64,000 nt of DNA from Novosphingobium aerophilum. GTDB lineage: Bacteria > Pseudomonadota > Alphaproteobacteria > Sphingomonadales > Sphingomonadaceae. The notes below the pieces were generated by a model. That model was given only the letters and a program-made list of their open reading frames with translations. It was not told the DNA's origin and searched no databases. Every line of letters begins with the position of its first letter. Positions within the stretch are counted from its first letter, which is position 1. Location of the stretch: assembly GCF_014230305.1 (NCBI RefSeq), contig NZ_JACLAU010000001.1, forward strand, positions 1 through 64,000, in the 5' to 3' direction. The position numbers were made by a program, and so were the translations under genes. Shown in pieces: positions 49,273 through 58,476 of the stretch.

Positions 49273-49761
49273 ATGGCGACCCCTAACCTTGATGCGCTGG
49301 ACCACCAGCTGATCGACCTGCTGGCGCGCGATGCCCGGGTCTCCAACCGCAAGATCGCGGCCGAACTGGGCGTGACCGAAGGCACGGTGCGCGGCCGGAT
49401 CAAGCGGCTGCAGCAGGACGGACTGATCGCCTTCACCGCGATCACCGGGTTCGAGATGGGCACCCGGACCCGCCTGGCCTTCATCAACATCCAGGCCGAT
49501 GTCGATCGCGTCCGTGAGGTCGCGCGGATCATCGCCGAGATTCCCGGGATCAACGCGGTGCTGATCGCGATGGGCCAGTTCAACATCACCGCCATGTGCC
49601 TGATCGACGAGCTGGACCGCCTGGTCGAGCTGGCCTCGGACCAGATTCTGGCGATCGACGGGGTTCATCACGTGGAAACGTCCATCGCGGTGAAGACGGT
49701 CAAGTACAATGCCCGCATGGCCAAGATCACCCGCCCCGAGGTCATCGACGACGACGATTGA
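49273..49761 (+). CDS. Lrp/AsnC-family transcriptional regulator
   Basis: A 162-residue regulator. The DNA-binding helix reads LDHQLIDLLARDARVSNRKIAAELGVTEGTVRGRIKRL (partly quoted) and the RAM domain begins RLAFINIQADVDRVREVA. IPGINAVLIAMGQFNI holds the ligand-site glycines. It ends in an acidic tail (EVIDDDD). Start and stop fit tightly with the neighbours: 4 bases after the first regulator and 144 before the third. Similarity to the other two is moderate, so they are not recent duplicates. Confidence 0.9.
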   Translation: MATPNLDALDHQLIDLLARDARVSNRKIAAELGVTEGTVRGRIKRLQQDGLIAFTAITGFEMGTRTRLAFINIQADVDRVREVARIIAEIPGINAVLIAMGQFNITAMCLIDELDRLVELASDQILAIDGVHHVETSIAVKTVKYNARMAKITRPEVIDDDD

Positions 49762-49905
49762 CCCGGGCTGACAGAGGTGGCCCGGACCGGCCGGGGGAAC
49801 AGCCCGGCCTCCCCTGCCCTGCCCTCCCCCATCCTGCTTGCCCGGAAGCGCGCGATGGTGTTGTCTGCGCCTCAACGGCGTCTCGGCGCGAAGGAGCCGG
49901 CAGGC

Positions 49906-50418
49906 ATGACGGAACACCCCCACAGCGGCAAGGAAGAGCGCACCGCCCGGCGCCCGCGCAGCACCACGCTCGACGACATCGATCGCCGGATCATCGCCGT
50001 GCTGGCCCGGGACGGCCGCGCCCAGAGCACCGCGATCGGCGAGGAGCTGGGCCTGTCCGGCAACCTAGTCGCCAACCGGATCCGGGCCATGGACGCCGCC
50101 GGGGTGATGCGGGTCGTGGCCGTCGCCGATTTCCGGGTGCACGGCTACCGCATGCTGGCCCGCATCCGGCTGAAGGTGAGCGGGCGGCCGCCCATGGAAG
50201 TGGCTCAGGCCCTGGCGACGCGGGAACATGTCCTGTCGGTGCATCTCACCTCGGGACGTTACCCGGTGTCGTGCATCTATGCCTTCCACAACGCCCGCGA
50301 GATGATCGAGGCCGCGCGCGATGTCTCGGCCGGGATTGCCGGGGTCGACGACGTGGACGTCGAACTGCTCAACACCGTGTATCGCTACGTTCCGGCGGTG
50401 GGTCCGCTCGGCGCCTGA
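49906..50418 (+). CDS. Lrp/AsnC-family transcriptional regulator
   Basis: A 170-residue regulator with a basic N-terminal tail (residues 1-20). The DNA-binding region is LDDIDRRIIAVLARDGRAQSTAIGEELGLSGNLVANRIRAM (partly quoted) and the RAM domain contains VLSVHLTSGRYPVSCIYAFHN. The start at 49906 has AAGGAG 9 bases before it; an upstream extension of the frame is in unrelated sequence. It is the third of the tandem set. Regulated genes cannot be named; the closeness of the replication module and the BVMO gene does not decide. Confidence 0.9.
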   Translation: MTEHPHSGKEERTARRPRSTTLDDIDRRIIAVLARDGRAQSTAIGEELGLSGNLVANRIRAMDAAGVMRVVAVADFRVHGYRMLARIRLKVSGRPPMEVAQALATREHVLSVHLTSGRYPVSCIYAFHNAREMIEAARDVSAGIAGVDDVDVELLNTVYRYVPAVGPLGA

Positions 50419-50492
50419 GCGCCGCCAGCGGTGTTCAGGCCTTTGTCGCGACGGCGTTTTCAGAGCCTGAAAGCAGCCCTACAAGCAGACTG

Positions 50493-50512
50493 TACTTTAA
50501 TGCCAAAAAGTA
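50493..50512. promoter_or_regulatory. palindrome before the helix-turn-helix protein gene
   Basis: TACTTT (50493-50498) and AAAGTA (50507-50512) form an inverted repeat with an 8-base spacer in an A/T-rich stretch that ends 13 bases before the ATG at 50525. The position suggests autoregulation by the encoded helix-turn-helix protein. Confidence 0.45.
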
Positions 50513-50524
50513 TAGTAAACGGGC

Positions 50525-51469
50525 ATGGCACTGGCTCCTCCGCCCTGGCAGGTGTCGCTCGCGCGGCTGGAAGGGGCTCTGCCGTTCCTGCCCGAAACCC
50601 TGGCCGAGTGCCTGGCCCTGGCGTCGCTTCGCCGCCTTTGGCACGCACACGTCCAGACTTATCCCTTTGAAAACATTGGCTTGGAGCATGATGCAGGGGC
50701 GGACTCGATTGAGCTGACCCGCTCGTGGCACACCCAGGAGCGGAACGCGATGCTCTCGTGGCTGGCCCGCGCCGGCCCGCCCGTCCTGGCCCGTGGCGCA
50801 TCACGGGCCCTGGCCGCCAAGGGCGCGCGGCGCGGCGGTGACGGCGCCTGGACCACGGCCGATCGCGCGCTGGCGCGGCTCGACACCCTGCTGCCGTCGC
50901 ACGATCCGGTGGCCACCCTGCGGACCTGGATCACCGCGCTGCGTGAGGAGGACAGCGCGTTCCTCGAAGGCGGGAGCGAACTCGTCACGTTTGGCGGGCG
51001 CGCGTTCAGCCGGTTCGCCCCCCGCGGCGGCGCCTGGGCGGCATCGCTGGCCGCAGCGGTTCGCCCGCAGTTGCTCGGCCTCGGCCAGGCTCCTTTCGTC
51101 CTTGCCGGACTGGCGCCACGTGTCCTGTTCCGCAGCGAACTGGACATGCCGCTGGACAGCCTGATCGAACAGAGCCTGACCCGTGCCCTGGACCAGTCCG
51201 CACGCGACTTGACCCGCCTCCACCAGGCCCTGCGGACTGCCGACCGCGCGCTCGCCGGGCTTTATGCCTCGTCGCAGGCCCCGGCCAGTTGGCGCCTGAT
51301 CGTGGCGCTGGGGCCCCTCACCCGCGCCGAGCTCGGCCGCGCGCTGGGCGTCACGGCCCGGACCGCCTCACAGGCGGCAACGGTGCTGCAAGAGAGCGGG
51401 CTGTGCCGGCTGCGGTCCGGCGACCATGCGCTGGTGCCGATCGACGGCAGCCTGGTACCGAACCGCTGA
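50525..51469 (+). CDS. unrecognised protein with a C-terminal helix-turn-helix
   Basis: A 314-residue protein that I do not recognise. The N-terminal third is helical and Ala/Leu-rich, the middle contains FGGRAFSRFAPRGGAWAASL, and residues about 255-305 form a winged helix-turn-helix (LTRAELGRALGVTARTASQAATVLQ, then LCRLRSGDHALVPI). The distribution suggests a DNA-binding protein of plasmid-type replicons. It converges with parB at 51,488 (18 bases apart) and is close to the replication module, so a role in replicon control is plausible. Its own promoter has a palindrome. Confidence 0.7.
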   Translation: MALAPPPWQVSLARLEGALPFLPETLAECLALASLRRLWHAHVQTYPFENIGLEHDAGADSIELTRSWHTQERNAMLSWLARAGPPVLARGASRALAAKGARRGGDGAWTTADRALARLDTLLPSHDPVATLRTWITALREEDSAFLEGGSELVTFGGRAFSRFAPRGGAWAASLAAAVRPQLLGLGQAPFVLAGLAPRVLFRSELDMPLDSLIEQSLTRALDQSARDLTRLHQALRTADRALAGLYASSQAPASWRLIVALGPLTRAELGRALGVTARTASQAATVLQESGLCRLRSGDHALVPIDGSLVPNR

Positions 51470-51487
51470 TTGCTTCGCGCGGGCCGT

Positions 51488-52471
51488 TCAACCTTTGGCC
51501 AGGGCGGCCTCGATCGCCTTCAGCACTTCGGCCGCAGGTGCTCCCGTCCGCGGCGGAACCTTGAACGTGAAGCCGCTGCGGGCGGAATGGGTGTAACGCA
51601 GGATCACCTTCCCCCCCTTCCCCTTCACCGTCACCTCCGCTGACCCGCCTTTGACCGGTTCGACGGTCGCGCGGATCAGCCGCTTGGCCACTTCCGGTCC
51701 GCTGATGACCAGACCGAGATCGGCCCGTTCCGCCGCGATCGCCCCGGCCGCCGCGACCATGAGCGCCAGCGCCCTCGGGTCGGAGGTCAGCGGCTTGATG
51801 TCGCGCGCGATCCGCACGGTGATGTCGTGAGTGTCGGCAAAGGCAGCGACGATCTCCGACGGCAGGCGCGCGACATCGAGCAAGCGGCTGAGCCACGAAC
51901 GGGAGATCTTGAGATGCTCGGCCATCTCGCTCTGGTTCGAGCCATAGAACTCCTCGAGGGCGCGCGCATACTCGTGCGCGCGCTCCCAGTCGGAGATGTC
52001 CTTGCGCGAGCGGTTCTCGATATCCGAGACCCGGAACGCCTCTTCGTCCGACACCGCCTGGATGGTGACCAGGTATTCGAATTCGGGATGGTGGTGATTG
52101 CGCAGCCATTGCACGGTCCACCACCGGCGCACGCCGGCGATGATCTCGAAGTCGTGATCGGGATCGTCCTTCAGCCTCCGGACAATCGCCGGGATGCGCT
52201 GCTTCTTGGCCGAGAGGAAAGCGTCGATCAGATCGCGGCAACTGTCCTCGGTCAGGTGGTCGAGGTCACGATTGTGGAGCCGCCAGGGCCGACAGCGCGC
52301 CGGATCGACCCACTCGGTCCGGTCGGTCACCACCTTGCCGGCAGCGATCCGCGCCAGGCTCTGGCTGCGGCTCGCCATGATGCTTTCGGCGGGTGCCGCC
52401 TGGGCGGGATCGATATCCTCGTCGAGCCCTTCCATCAGGCTGCTGCCGAAGCCCTTGTTTCCCTTGGCCAC
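51488..52471 (-). CDS. parB: ParB/RepB-family partition protein
   Basis: A 327-residue DNA-binding CTPase-type partition protein. The ParB N-domain contains GVRRWWTVQWL and the ENRSRKDISDWERA segment, and the helix-turn-helix is GSNQSEMAEHLKISRSWLSRLLD. The C-terminal part with KGGSAEVTVKGKGGKVILRY is the dimerisation region. The start is a GTG at 52471 after GGGGAATAGCAG. It is separated from parA by a 228-base region that holds three parS-like sites, two of them right behind its own start. It loads at parS and is moved by ParA. Confidence 0.93.
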   Translation of the reverse strand: MAKGNKGFGSSLMEGLDEDIDPAQAAPAESIMASRSQSLARIAAGKVVTDRTEWVDPARCRPWRLHNRDLDHLTEDSCRDLIDAFLSAKKQRIPAIVRRLKDDPDHDFEIIAGVRRWWTVQWLRNHHHPEFEYLVTIQAVSDEEAFRVSDIENRSRKDISDWERAHEYARALEEFYGSNQSEMAEHLKISRSWLSRLLDVARLPSEIVAAFADTHDITVRIARDIKPLTSDPRALALMVAAAGAIAAERADLGLVISGPEVAKRLIRATVEPVKGGSAEVTVKGKGGKVILRYTHSARSGFTFKVPPRTGAPAAEVLKAIEAALAKG

Positions 52472-52501
52472 CTGCTATTCCCCTATCTGCACCGGGCTGA
52501 T

Positions 52502-52535
52502 GGGGAGGCTGTTGCCACGTGGCAACAGCCTCCCC
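52502..52535. other. parS site 1 within a 34-bp perfect palindrome
   Basis: GTTGCCACGTGGCAAC at 52511-52526 is a perfect 16-base palindrome. The flanks GGGGAGGCT and AGCCTCCCC extend the symmetry to 34 bases (17-base arms). It lies 40 bases upstream of the parB start. The core CACGTG with symmetric flanks is the layout of parS; its identity here is inferred from three copies beside parA/parB. Confidence 0.9.
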
Positions 52536-52566
52536 TCACCGCCCTCGCCTGACTGCCCGAGGTCCT

Positions 52567-52582
52567 GTTGCCACGTGGCAAC
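52567..52582. other. parS site 2
   Basis: An exact second copy of GTTGCCACGTGGCAAC, 56 bases from the first copy. Confidence 0.9.
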
Positions 52583-52678
52583 TCAGACCCGCCTGTTCCT
52601 TCATCTGATCCGGCTGCGGCCACAATGCCCCCACCCGTCCCGCAATGAAACTGCTTAAATTCATACGCTTACATCGAT

Positions 52679-52694
52679 GTTGCCACGTGGCAAC
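52679..52694. other. parS site 3
   Basis: A third exact copy of GTTGCCACGTGGCAAC, only 5 bases beyond the parA stop codon and 112 bases from the second copy. Confidence 0.9.
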
Positions 52695-52699
52695 CGGGC

Positions 52700-53905
52700 T
52701 CAGACGGCGTCGGCCGCCCGGCTTTCCCACGTGCGCAGCACGTCCACTTCGATCTCCCGGCAGACGTCGTTGAGATGCTTGACGCAGCGGTTGTGCACTT
52801 CGTGCGAGGTCACTGGTCGATCGAGTTCGAACACCGTCTTCATCCGCGAGCTGGAGTTGTCGATCTCGGCGCTGGTCTTGAGGATCGAGGTCGCCATCGA
52901 TCCCCCGAACACCTGCCGCATCATCGAGAGGATCTCCCGGTGCATTGACTTGCTGTCATCCACCCGGCTGCCGACCAGCCGGATGAAATTGTAGGCGGGC
53001 TTGATCCGACCAGCGATCTGCTCGAGCTGCTTCATGGTCGTCCGGGCCATGTCGATGAACGACACGGTCGAGGCGAAATCGATGACGCTGGGCGGCACCG
53101 GGATGACCATCGCATTGGCCGCCTGCAGCACCGCCATCGACACCATGCCCAGCGCCGGCGGCGGGTCCATCACGACGATGTCGTAATCGTCGATCACGGT
53201 GTCGATGGCCTTGGCGATCATGTCGATGATGTCGAAGCTCTGGTTCTGCGCCAGGTAGCCCGCGATCTCATACTCCAGGTTGTAGAGCTTGAGGTTGGCC
53301 GGGATCAGGTCGAGCCCGAAGAAATGGGTCTTGCGGATGATCGACCTGACGCCCAGCAGCTCGGGATCGTGGAAGTAGCCGTAGAGCGTGTCATCCTCGG
53401 TGAGGTCGACGTCGGGCCGGTAGCCGAACATCATGGTCGAGCTGGCCTGGCTGTCGCAATCGATGAACAGCACGCGATAGCCGTGGATCGCGAAGTGCTG
53501 GGCGAGGTGGAGGGCGAGGGTGGACTTGCCCACGCCGCCCTTGAAGTTCGACACCGAGATGACCGCCGGCGTGTCGCTGGGCGCCCGCCACGGCCGCGTG
53601 CCGAAGACGCCCCGCATCCGGTCCAGCTCTTCGAGGGTGTACTGCACGCGGTGCCCCGACGCGGTGCGGTCGCGTTGGGGCAGGCGGCCATCACGCTCGG
53701 CCTCGCGAATGGCCGAGGCCGTCCGCCCGACCAGGCTGGCCGCCTTGGAAATGGCGAACGACGGCCCGACCTTTTGGCCGGTTTCCGGGTCCAGCGCCCC
53801 GTCCCGAATGCGCTTGAGAATGGTCAGCGCCTTGCGATGGAGCGTCCCGAGGCCATCCTCGAGAAGCTCGTCCGCCGCCGCATCGATACGTGGTCCGCTT
53901 GCCAT
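52700..53905 (-). CDS. parA: ParA-family partition ATPase with N-terminal helix-turn-helix
   Basis: A 401-residue type Ia ParA. The N-terminal part (about 45-90) has a MerR-like helix-turn-helix (FAISKAASLVGRTASAIREAE). The deviant Walker A is KGGVGKST at 122-129, followed by Walker B-like DYDIVVMDPPPALG. Such ParA proteins segregate the plasmid with ParB and also repress their own promoter. The ATG at 53905 begins the protein; an upstream extension runs through the iterons and is not coding. It is divergent from repA, with the iteron region between them. Confidence 0.93.
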   Translation of the reverse strand: MASGPRIDAAADELLEDGLGTLHRKALTILKRIRDGALDPETGQKVGPSFAISKAASLVGRTASAIREAERDGRLPQRDRTASGHRVQYTLEELDRMRGVFGTRPWRAPSDTPAVISVSNFKGGVGKSTLALHLAQHFAIHGYRVLFIDCDSQASSTMMFGYRPDVDLTEDDTLYGYFHDPELLGVRSIIRKTHFFGLDLIPANLKLYNLEYEIAGYLAQNQSFDIIDMIAKAIDTVIDDYDIVVMDPPPALGMVSMAVLQAANAMVIPVPPSVIDFASTVSFIDMARTTMKQLEQIAGRIKPAYNFIRLVGSRVDDSKSMHREILSMMRQVFGGSMATSILKTSAEIDNSSSRMKTVFELDRPVTSHEVHNRCVKHLNDVCREIEVDVLRTWESRAADAV

Positions 53906-53988
53906 GGTCACCGTGTTGTGAAGTTGCGCGGCCGATCTAGCATCCTTGGCAGTTTCGGGCAATGATCGGCCACCAAACTTGCAAACGG

Positions 53989-54217
53989 ACCGATGATCTC
54001 CGTGCCGATTCGCTGCCCGCAGCCGAGCAATGATCCCTGCGCGATCACGCGACCGATGATCTCGGGTCCACAAGGCCCCGGATACGGCCCTTTCGCGACG
54101 AGGCCGGCGCCTGACGATTCGCCACCCCCAGCCCAACCGATGAACTCGGTGCAAACCGATGATTTCCGTGCCGAACAGCGATGATCTCGGTGTCCTGGCG
54201 AGCGATGATCTCGGAGC
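53989..54217. other. iteron array of the replication origin
   Basis: Six direct copies of a roughly 17-base repeat, consensus ACCGATGATCTCGGTGC, start at 53989, 54052, 54136, 54155, 54177 and 54201. The last four are spaced 19, 22 and 24 bases apart, close to two helical turns. They lie in the 539-base gap between divergent parA and repA, which has no other coding signal. A replication initiator upstream of or within its own iterons is the typical plasmid arrangement. Confidence 0.85.
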
Positions 54218-54307
54218 GCAAACCTACTAAAGGAATCTCCTAGACCCATCCGATTCGCGCATCGTGGTTCGATTGATGGTTTCGGATGAGGTCGCGCCCG
54301 GCACGCG

Positions 54308-54324
54308 GCACCGAGATCATCGGT
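54308..54324. other. inverted iteron near the repA promoter
   Basis: GCACCGAGATCATCGGT is the reverse complement of the iteron consensus, 121 bases before the repA start. Another copy in this orientation lies inside repA at 55456-55472, and a degenerate direct copy overlaps the repA stop codon at 55749-55765. Binding here could let RepA repress its own gene. Confidence 0.7.
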
Positions 54325-54444
54325 GATCTTGGAGGTTTGGAGCCCGGAAAATCGCCAAAACTGCCAAGCCCCTTGCCTTTGGGCCTTGAACCTGTTGTCT
54401 AACCGGCACCGGAAGGCTCGGGTGAGTCGGGAAGGAACGGTTCA

Positions 54445-55749
54445 ATGAGCGGCAATACCCACCGTCCGATCGGACACCAGTATGCCCTGGCCATGATCGG
54501 CGGCGGCGAGGCCCGGGTGCGAACCGTGGCCGAAGCCACCGGGACCCAGCTTACCCTGGACGCGTTCCTCCGGGTCCAGGACGAGGAGCCGGTACCGGCC
54601 TTCCTCCACTCGGCACTATGCGCCATGTCGCTGCCGACCAAGCGGCCCAAGGACGATACCCTGCCGATCGTCCGCGAGGACGGCAAGTACGCCTTGGCGA
54701 TCAATCCGCGTCCCGTGCTCCAGACGGTCGACGGCAAGCCGGTGATGCGCAGCCTGGGTGTGCCGTATGGCGCCTATCCCCGGGTCGCGCTGATCTATCT
54801 GCTGTCGCAGGCGGTCACCAAGCGGTCGCGGGACGTCTACCTTGGGCGCAACTTCACCGAATGGATGCGGCGGCTCGGGTATCAAACCGTGTCCTATGGA
54901 CCGCGCGGCACGGCCAACCTGATGCGCGAGCAGGTGGACCGGCTGCTGGCCTGCGAATGGCAGATCCGGTGGGAAGGGCAGGACAGCGGCGACAACGCCT
55001 TTGCCGTGCGCGACGTGAAGATTTCGAACGAATACGCCGGATCGCTGGAGCGCAACGGGGCCTTCGCCCGCGAAATCCGCATGTCCGAGGCGTTCTACAG
55101 CCATCTGGTCGACCACGCCGTGCCACTCAATGAAGTGGCGATCCGCGAGCTCAAGGGCACTCCCACAGCGCTCGACCTCTATACCTACCTCGCTTACCGC
55201 TTGCCGCGGATCACCGCCGATCGGGGGCAGGTCATTTCATGGGACCAGTTGGCCAAGCACCTCGGCAACGATGCCGATAGCAAGCGCTTCCGCCAGACCG
55301 TGCGCGAGACCATGCAGCTCGTCTCGGCCGTCTATCCCAACGCCGATGTCGATTTCAGCGGGCGGACAGTCGTGCTGCGGCCATCACCGGCACCGCTGGA
55401 GCGCCGCCTGGTCGGGCCGCATCTCCGCCTGGTCGGCGCGCCGGCCGCGGAAAGCGCACCGAGATCATCGGTCAGCCGAACCACCCGCACGCCGCGACGA
55501 ACGGCCGATCCGGGCGAGCCCCTGGTGCCGTTTCCCACCGGCAGCCTGGCCTTTGGCACCCGGGAGGCCAAGTTCCGGGCGATCGGTCTCGACAAGGGCC
55601 AGCCCTGGTGCGTCGACACCATGGCCACGGCCTTCCGCACCGGCTTTCCCGGGATCAAGGAGCTTCGCCCCGACAGCGAATGGCTACGGGTGTGGGAGGC
55701 CTTTGTCATCCGTTACGCCGAACGGCGCAGCCAGACCCGCGAAGGCTGA
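54445..55749 (+). CDS. repA: plasmid replication initiator protein RepA
   Basis: A 434-residue initiator of the plasmid RepA family. Diagnostic segments are KPVMRSLGVPYGAYPRVALIYLLSQAV, RSRDVYLGRNFTEWMRRLGY, and LMREQVDRLLACEWQI (all within residues about 100-200; longer runs not quoted). The C-terminus is basic/Arg-rich with an inverted iteron encoded at 55456-55472. It binds iterons and opens the origin. AAGGA precedes the ATG at 54445. It is divergent from parA and shares the 539-base origin region with it. It supports assignment to a plasmid or chromid rather than the main chromosome. Confidence 0.92.
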   Translation: MSGNTHRPIGHQYALAMIGGGEARVRTVAEATGTQLTLDAFLRVQDEEPVPAFLHSALCAMSLPTKRPKDDTLPIVREDGKYALAINPRPVLQTVDGKPVMRSLGVPYGAYPRVALIYLLSQAVTKRSRDVYLGRNFTEWMRRLGYQTVSYGPRGTANLMREQVDRLLACEWQIRWEGQDSGDNAFAVRDVKISNEYAGSLERNGAFAREIRMSEAFYSHLVDHAVPLNEVAIRELKGTPTALDLYTYLAYRLPRITADRGQVISWDQLAKHLGNDADSKRFRQTVRETMQLVSAVYPNADVDFSGRTVVLRPSPAPLERRLVGPHLRLVGAPAAESAPRSSVSRTTRTPRRTADPGEPLVPFPTGSLAFGTREAKFRAIGLDKGQPWCVDTMATAFRTGFPGIKELRPDSEWLRVWEAFVIRYAERRSQTREG

Positions 55750-55812
55750 CCGATGATGTCCGCGCCGCCGAACGGTCGCGCGGGCAGGGCAGGGGAGGCC
55801 CTATCCGCAGCA

Positions 55813-55850
55813 ATGTGATCAGGGCGCTTGCGTATCACATCGCAATGTGA
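55813..55850. promoter_or_regulatory. three ATGTGAT-type repeats before ribB
   Basis: ATGTGAT (55813-55819) and ATCACAT (55834-55840) form an inverted pair, and AATGTGA (55844-55850) is a third, direct copy that ends 12 bases before the ribB start. No FMN riboswitch signature is visible in this 113-base gap. The repeats may be the target of the helix-turn-helix encoded at the start of ribB. Confidence 0.5.
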
Positions 55851-55862
55851 GACACGGCCGCC

Positions 55863-57122
<1,260 letters not shown>

Positions 57123-57123
57123 G

Positions 57124-57543
57124 ATGTCCCGTTTCCTCATCGTCGAAGCCCGGTTCTACGACCATCTCAACGACATGCTGGTCGCCGGTGCCAAGGCGGC
57201 GCTCACCCAGGCCGGCCATGAGGTCGACGTGATCACGGTGCCCGGGGCGCTGGAAATCCCCGGAGCCATCGCCCTGGCCGACCAGGCCGACCGCTACGAC
57301 GGCTATGTCGCGATCGGTGTGGTGATCCGGGGCGAGACCTACCACTTCGAGCTTGTCGCCGGCGAAAGCGCGCGCGGCATCATGGCGCTGACGATGGACG
57401 GGCTGGCGATCGGCAATGGCATCCTGACCGTCGAGAACGAGGCGCAAGCCATCGTCCGGGCCGATCCGGGGCAGAAGGACAAGGGCGGCGAGGCGGCCAA
57501 GGCGGCGCTGGCCCTGCTCAAGCTGCGCGAACGCTGGGCTTAG
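57124..57543 (+). CDS. ribH: 6,7-dimethyl-8-ribityllumazine synthase
   Basis: A 139-residue lumazine synthase. It condenses 3,4-dihydroxy-2-butanone 4-phosphate, the product of the preceding gene, with 5-amino-6-ribitylaminouracil. Motifs are VEARFYDHL at the N-terminus, [10 protein letters not shown], and [14 protein letters not shown] with the catalytic His. The segment NEAQAIVRA replaces the usual T-x-E-Q-A-x-x-R-x. Its start is one base after the ribB stop codon, so both are translated from one message. The other riboflavin genes (ribA, ribD, ribE) are not in the window. Confidence 0.94.
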   Translation: MSRFLIVEARFYDHLNDMLVAGAKAALTQAGHEVDVITVPGALEIPGAIALADQADRYDGYVAIGVVIRGETYHFELVAGESARGIMALTMDGLAIGNGILTVENEAQAIVRADPGQKDKGGEAAKAALALLKLRERWA

Positions 57544-57603
57544 GCTTTCTGCGCCCAGGGTCTCCGGACCCGAGCGGTCGGGTCCTGCGCTGACCTGCAG
57601 CCA

Positions 57604-57630
57604 ATCGGCCGGGCGGACCCGGCCGATCAT
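57604..57630 (+). terminator. terminator after ribB-ribH
   Basis: ATCGGCCGGG (57604-57613) and CCCGGCCGAT (57618-57627) form a perfect 10-bp stem with the tetraloop CGGA, followed by CATTCTT. The IS element begins 11 bases later. Confidence 0.75.
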
Positions 57631-57640
57631 TCTTGCCTTA

Positions 57641-58476
57641 GGCTCAGGACCCATTGATTGGCTGAGGGGGATGTGATTCAGGCTCCGCGAGGAGACTGAG
57701 CATGAGCGACCTGTACTGGCTGACGGACGAGCAGATGGCGCGGCTTGCGCCGTATTTCCCCAAGAGCCACGGCAAGCCGCGGGTTGACGACCGGCGGGTT
57801 CTGAGTGGGATCATCTTCGTCAACCGGAACGGCCTGCGCTGGCGGGATGCGCCAAGGGAGTATGGGCCGCACAAGACATTGTATAACCGCTGGAAACGGT
57901 GGGGCGCGATGGGCGTGTTTGGCCGGATGATGGAAGGCCTGTCCGCCCAGAGGGCCGAACCTCAGACACTCATGATCGACGCGACCTATCTCAAGGCTCA
58001 CCGCACGGCTTCCAGCCTTGGGGTAAAAAAGGGGATCTCGGGCGTCTGATCGGACGGACCAAGGGCGGCATGAACACCAAGCTTCACGCGATAACCGATG
58101 CCAACGGCCGCCCCCTGAGCTTCTTCATCACGGCCGGCCAAGTCAGCGATTACACCGGCGCAGCGGCCCTGCTCGACGACCTGCCCAAGGCACAGTGGAT
58201 GCTTGCCGATCGGGGCTATGATGCCGAGTGGTTCAGGGACGCGCTTGAGCAAAAGGGCATCAAGCCCTGCATTCCGGGCCGGAAATCCCGCTCCATCCCC
58301 GTCAAATACGACAAGCGCCGATACAAGCGGCGCAACCGCATCGAGATCATGTTCGGCCGTCTCAAGGACTGGCGACGCGTGGCAACGCGATACGACCGCT
58401 GTCCAACCGTCTTCTTCTCCGCCCTCGCACTCGCCGCCACCGTGCTCTTCTGGCTGTGATCAGTGAGTCCTGAGCC
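57641..58476. mobile_element. IS5-family insertion sequence (IS427-like group)
   Basis: An 836-bp element. The terminal inverted repeat begins GGCTCAGGAC at 57641-57650 and reads GTCCTGAGCC at 58467-58476 (16 of 18 bases match over the first 18). It is flanked by TA at 57639-57640 and 58477-58478, the 2-bp target duplication typical of this group. The two-frame transposase with a slippery A-run also fits. The right end lies inside the stop codon of the enoyl-CoA hydratase gene. Confidence 0.92.
57702..58459 (+). CDS. IS5-family transposase expressed by -1 frameshift
   Basis: The transposase is split into two frames. The first (57702-58049) encodes the N-terminal DUF4096-like part, including the first catalytic Asp in LMIDATYLKAH. 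The second continues to 58459 with the second Asp in LADRGYDAEWF and the Glu in RNRIEIMFGRLKDWRR. A slippery A-AAA-AAG heptamer at 58025-58031 lets ribosomes slip -1, which joins SLGVKK to GDLGRLIGRTK and gives a fused protein of 252 residues. The unshifted product stops at 58049 (115 residues). Both halves are intact, so the element is probably active. Confidence 0.9.

Noticed and set aside
53906..54444. DnaA boxes in the replication origin
   Set aside because: I could not find a TTATCCACA-type nonamer with one mismatch or less in the gap.
55750..55862. FMN riboswitch before ribB-ribH
   Set aside because: The conserved RFN box sequences are absent and the 113-base gap is too short for the full element plus expression platform.
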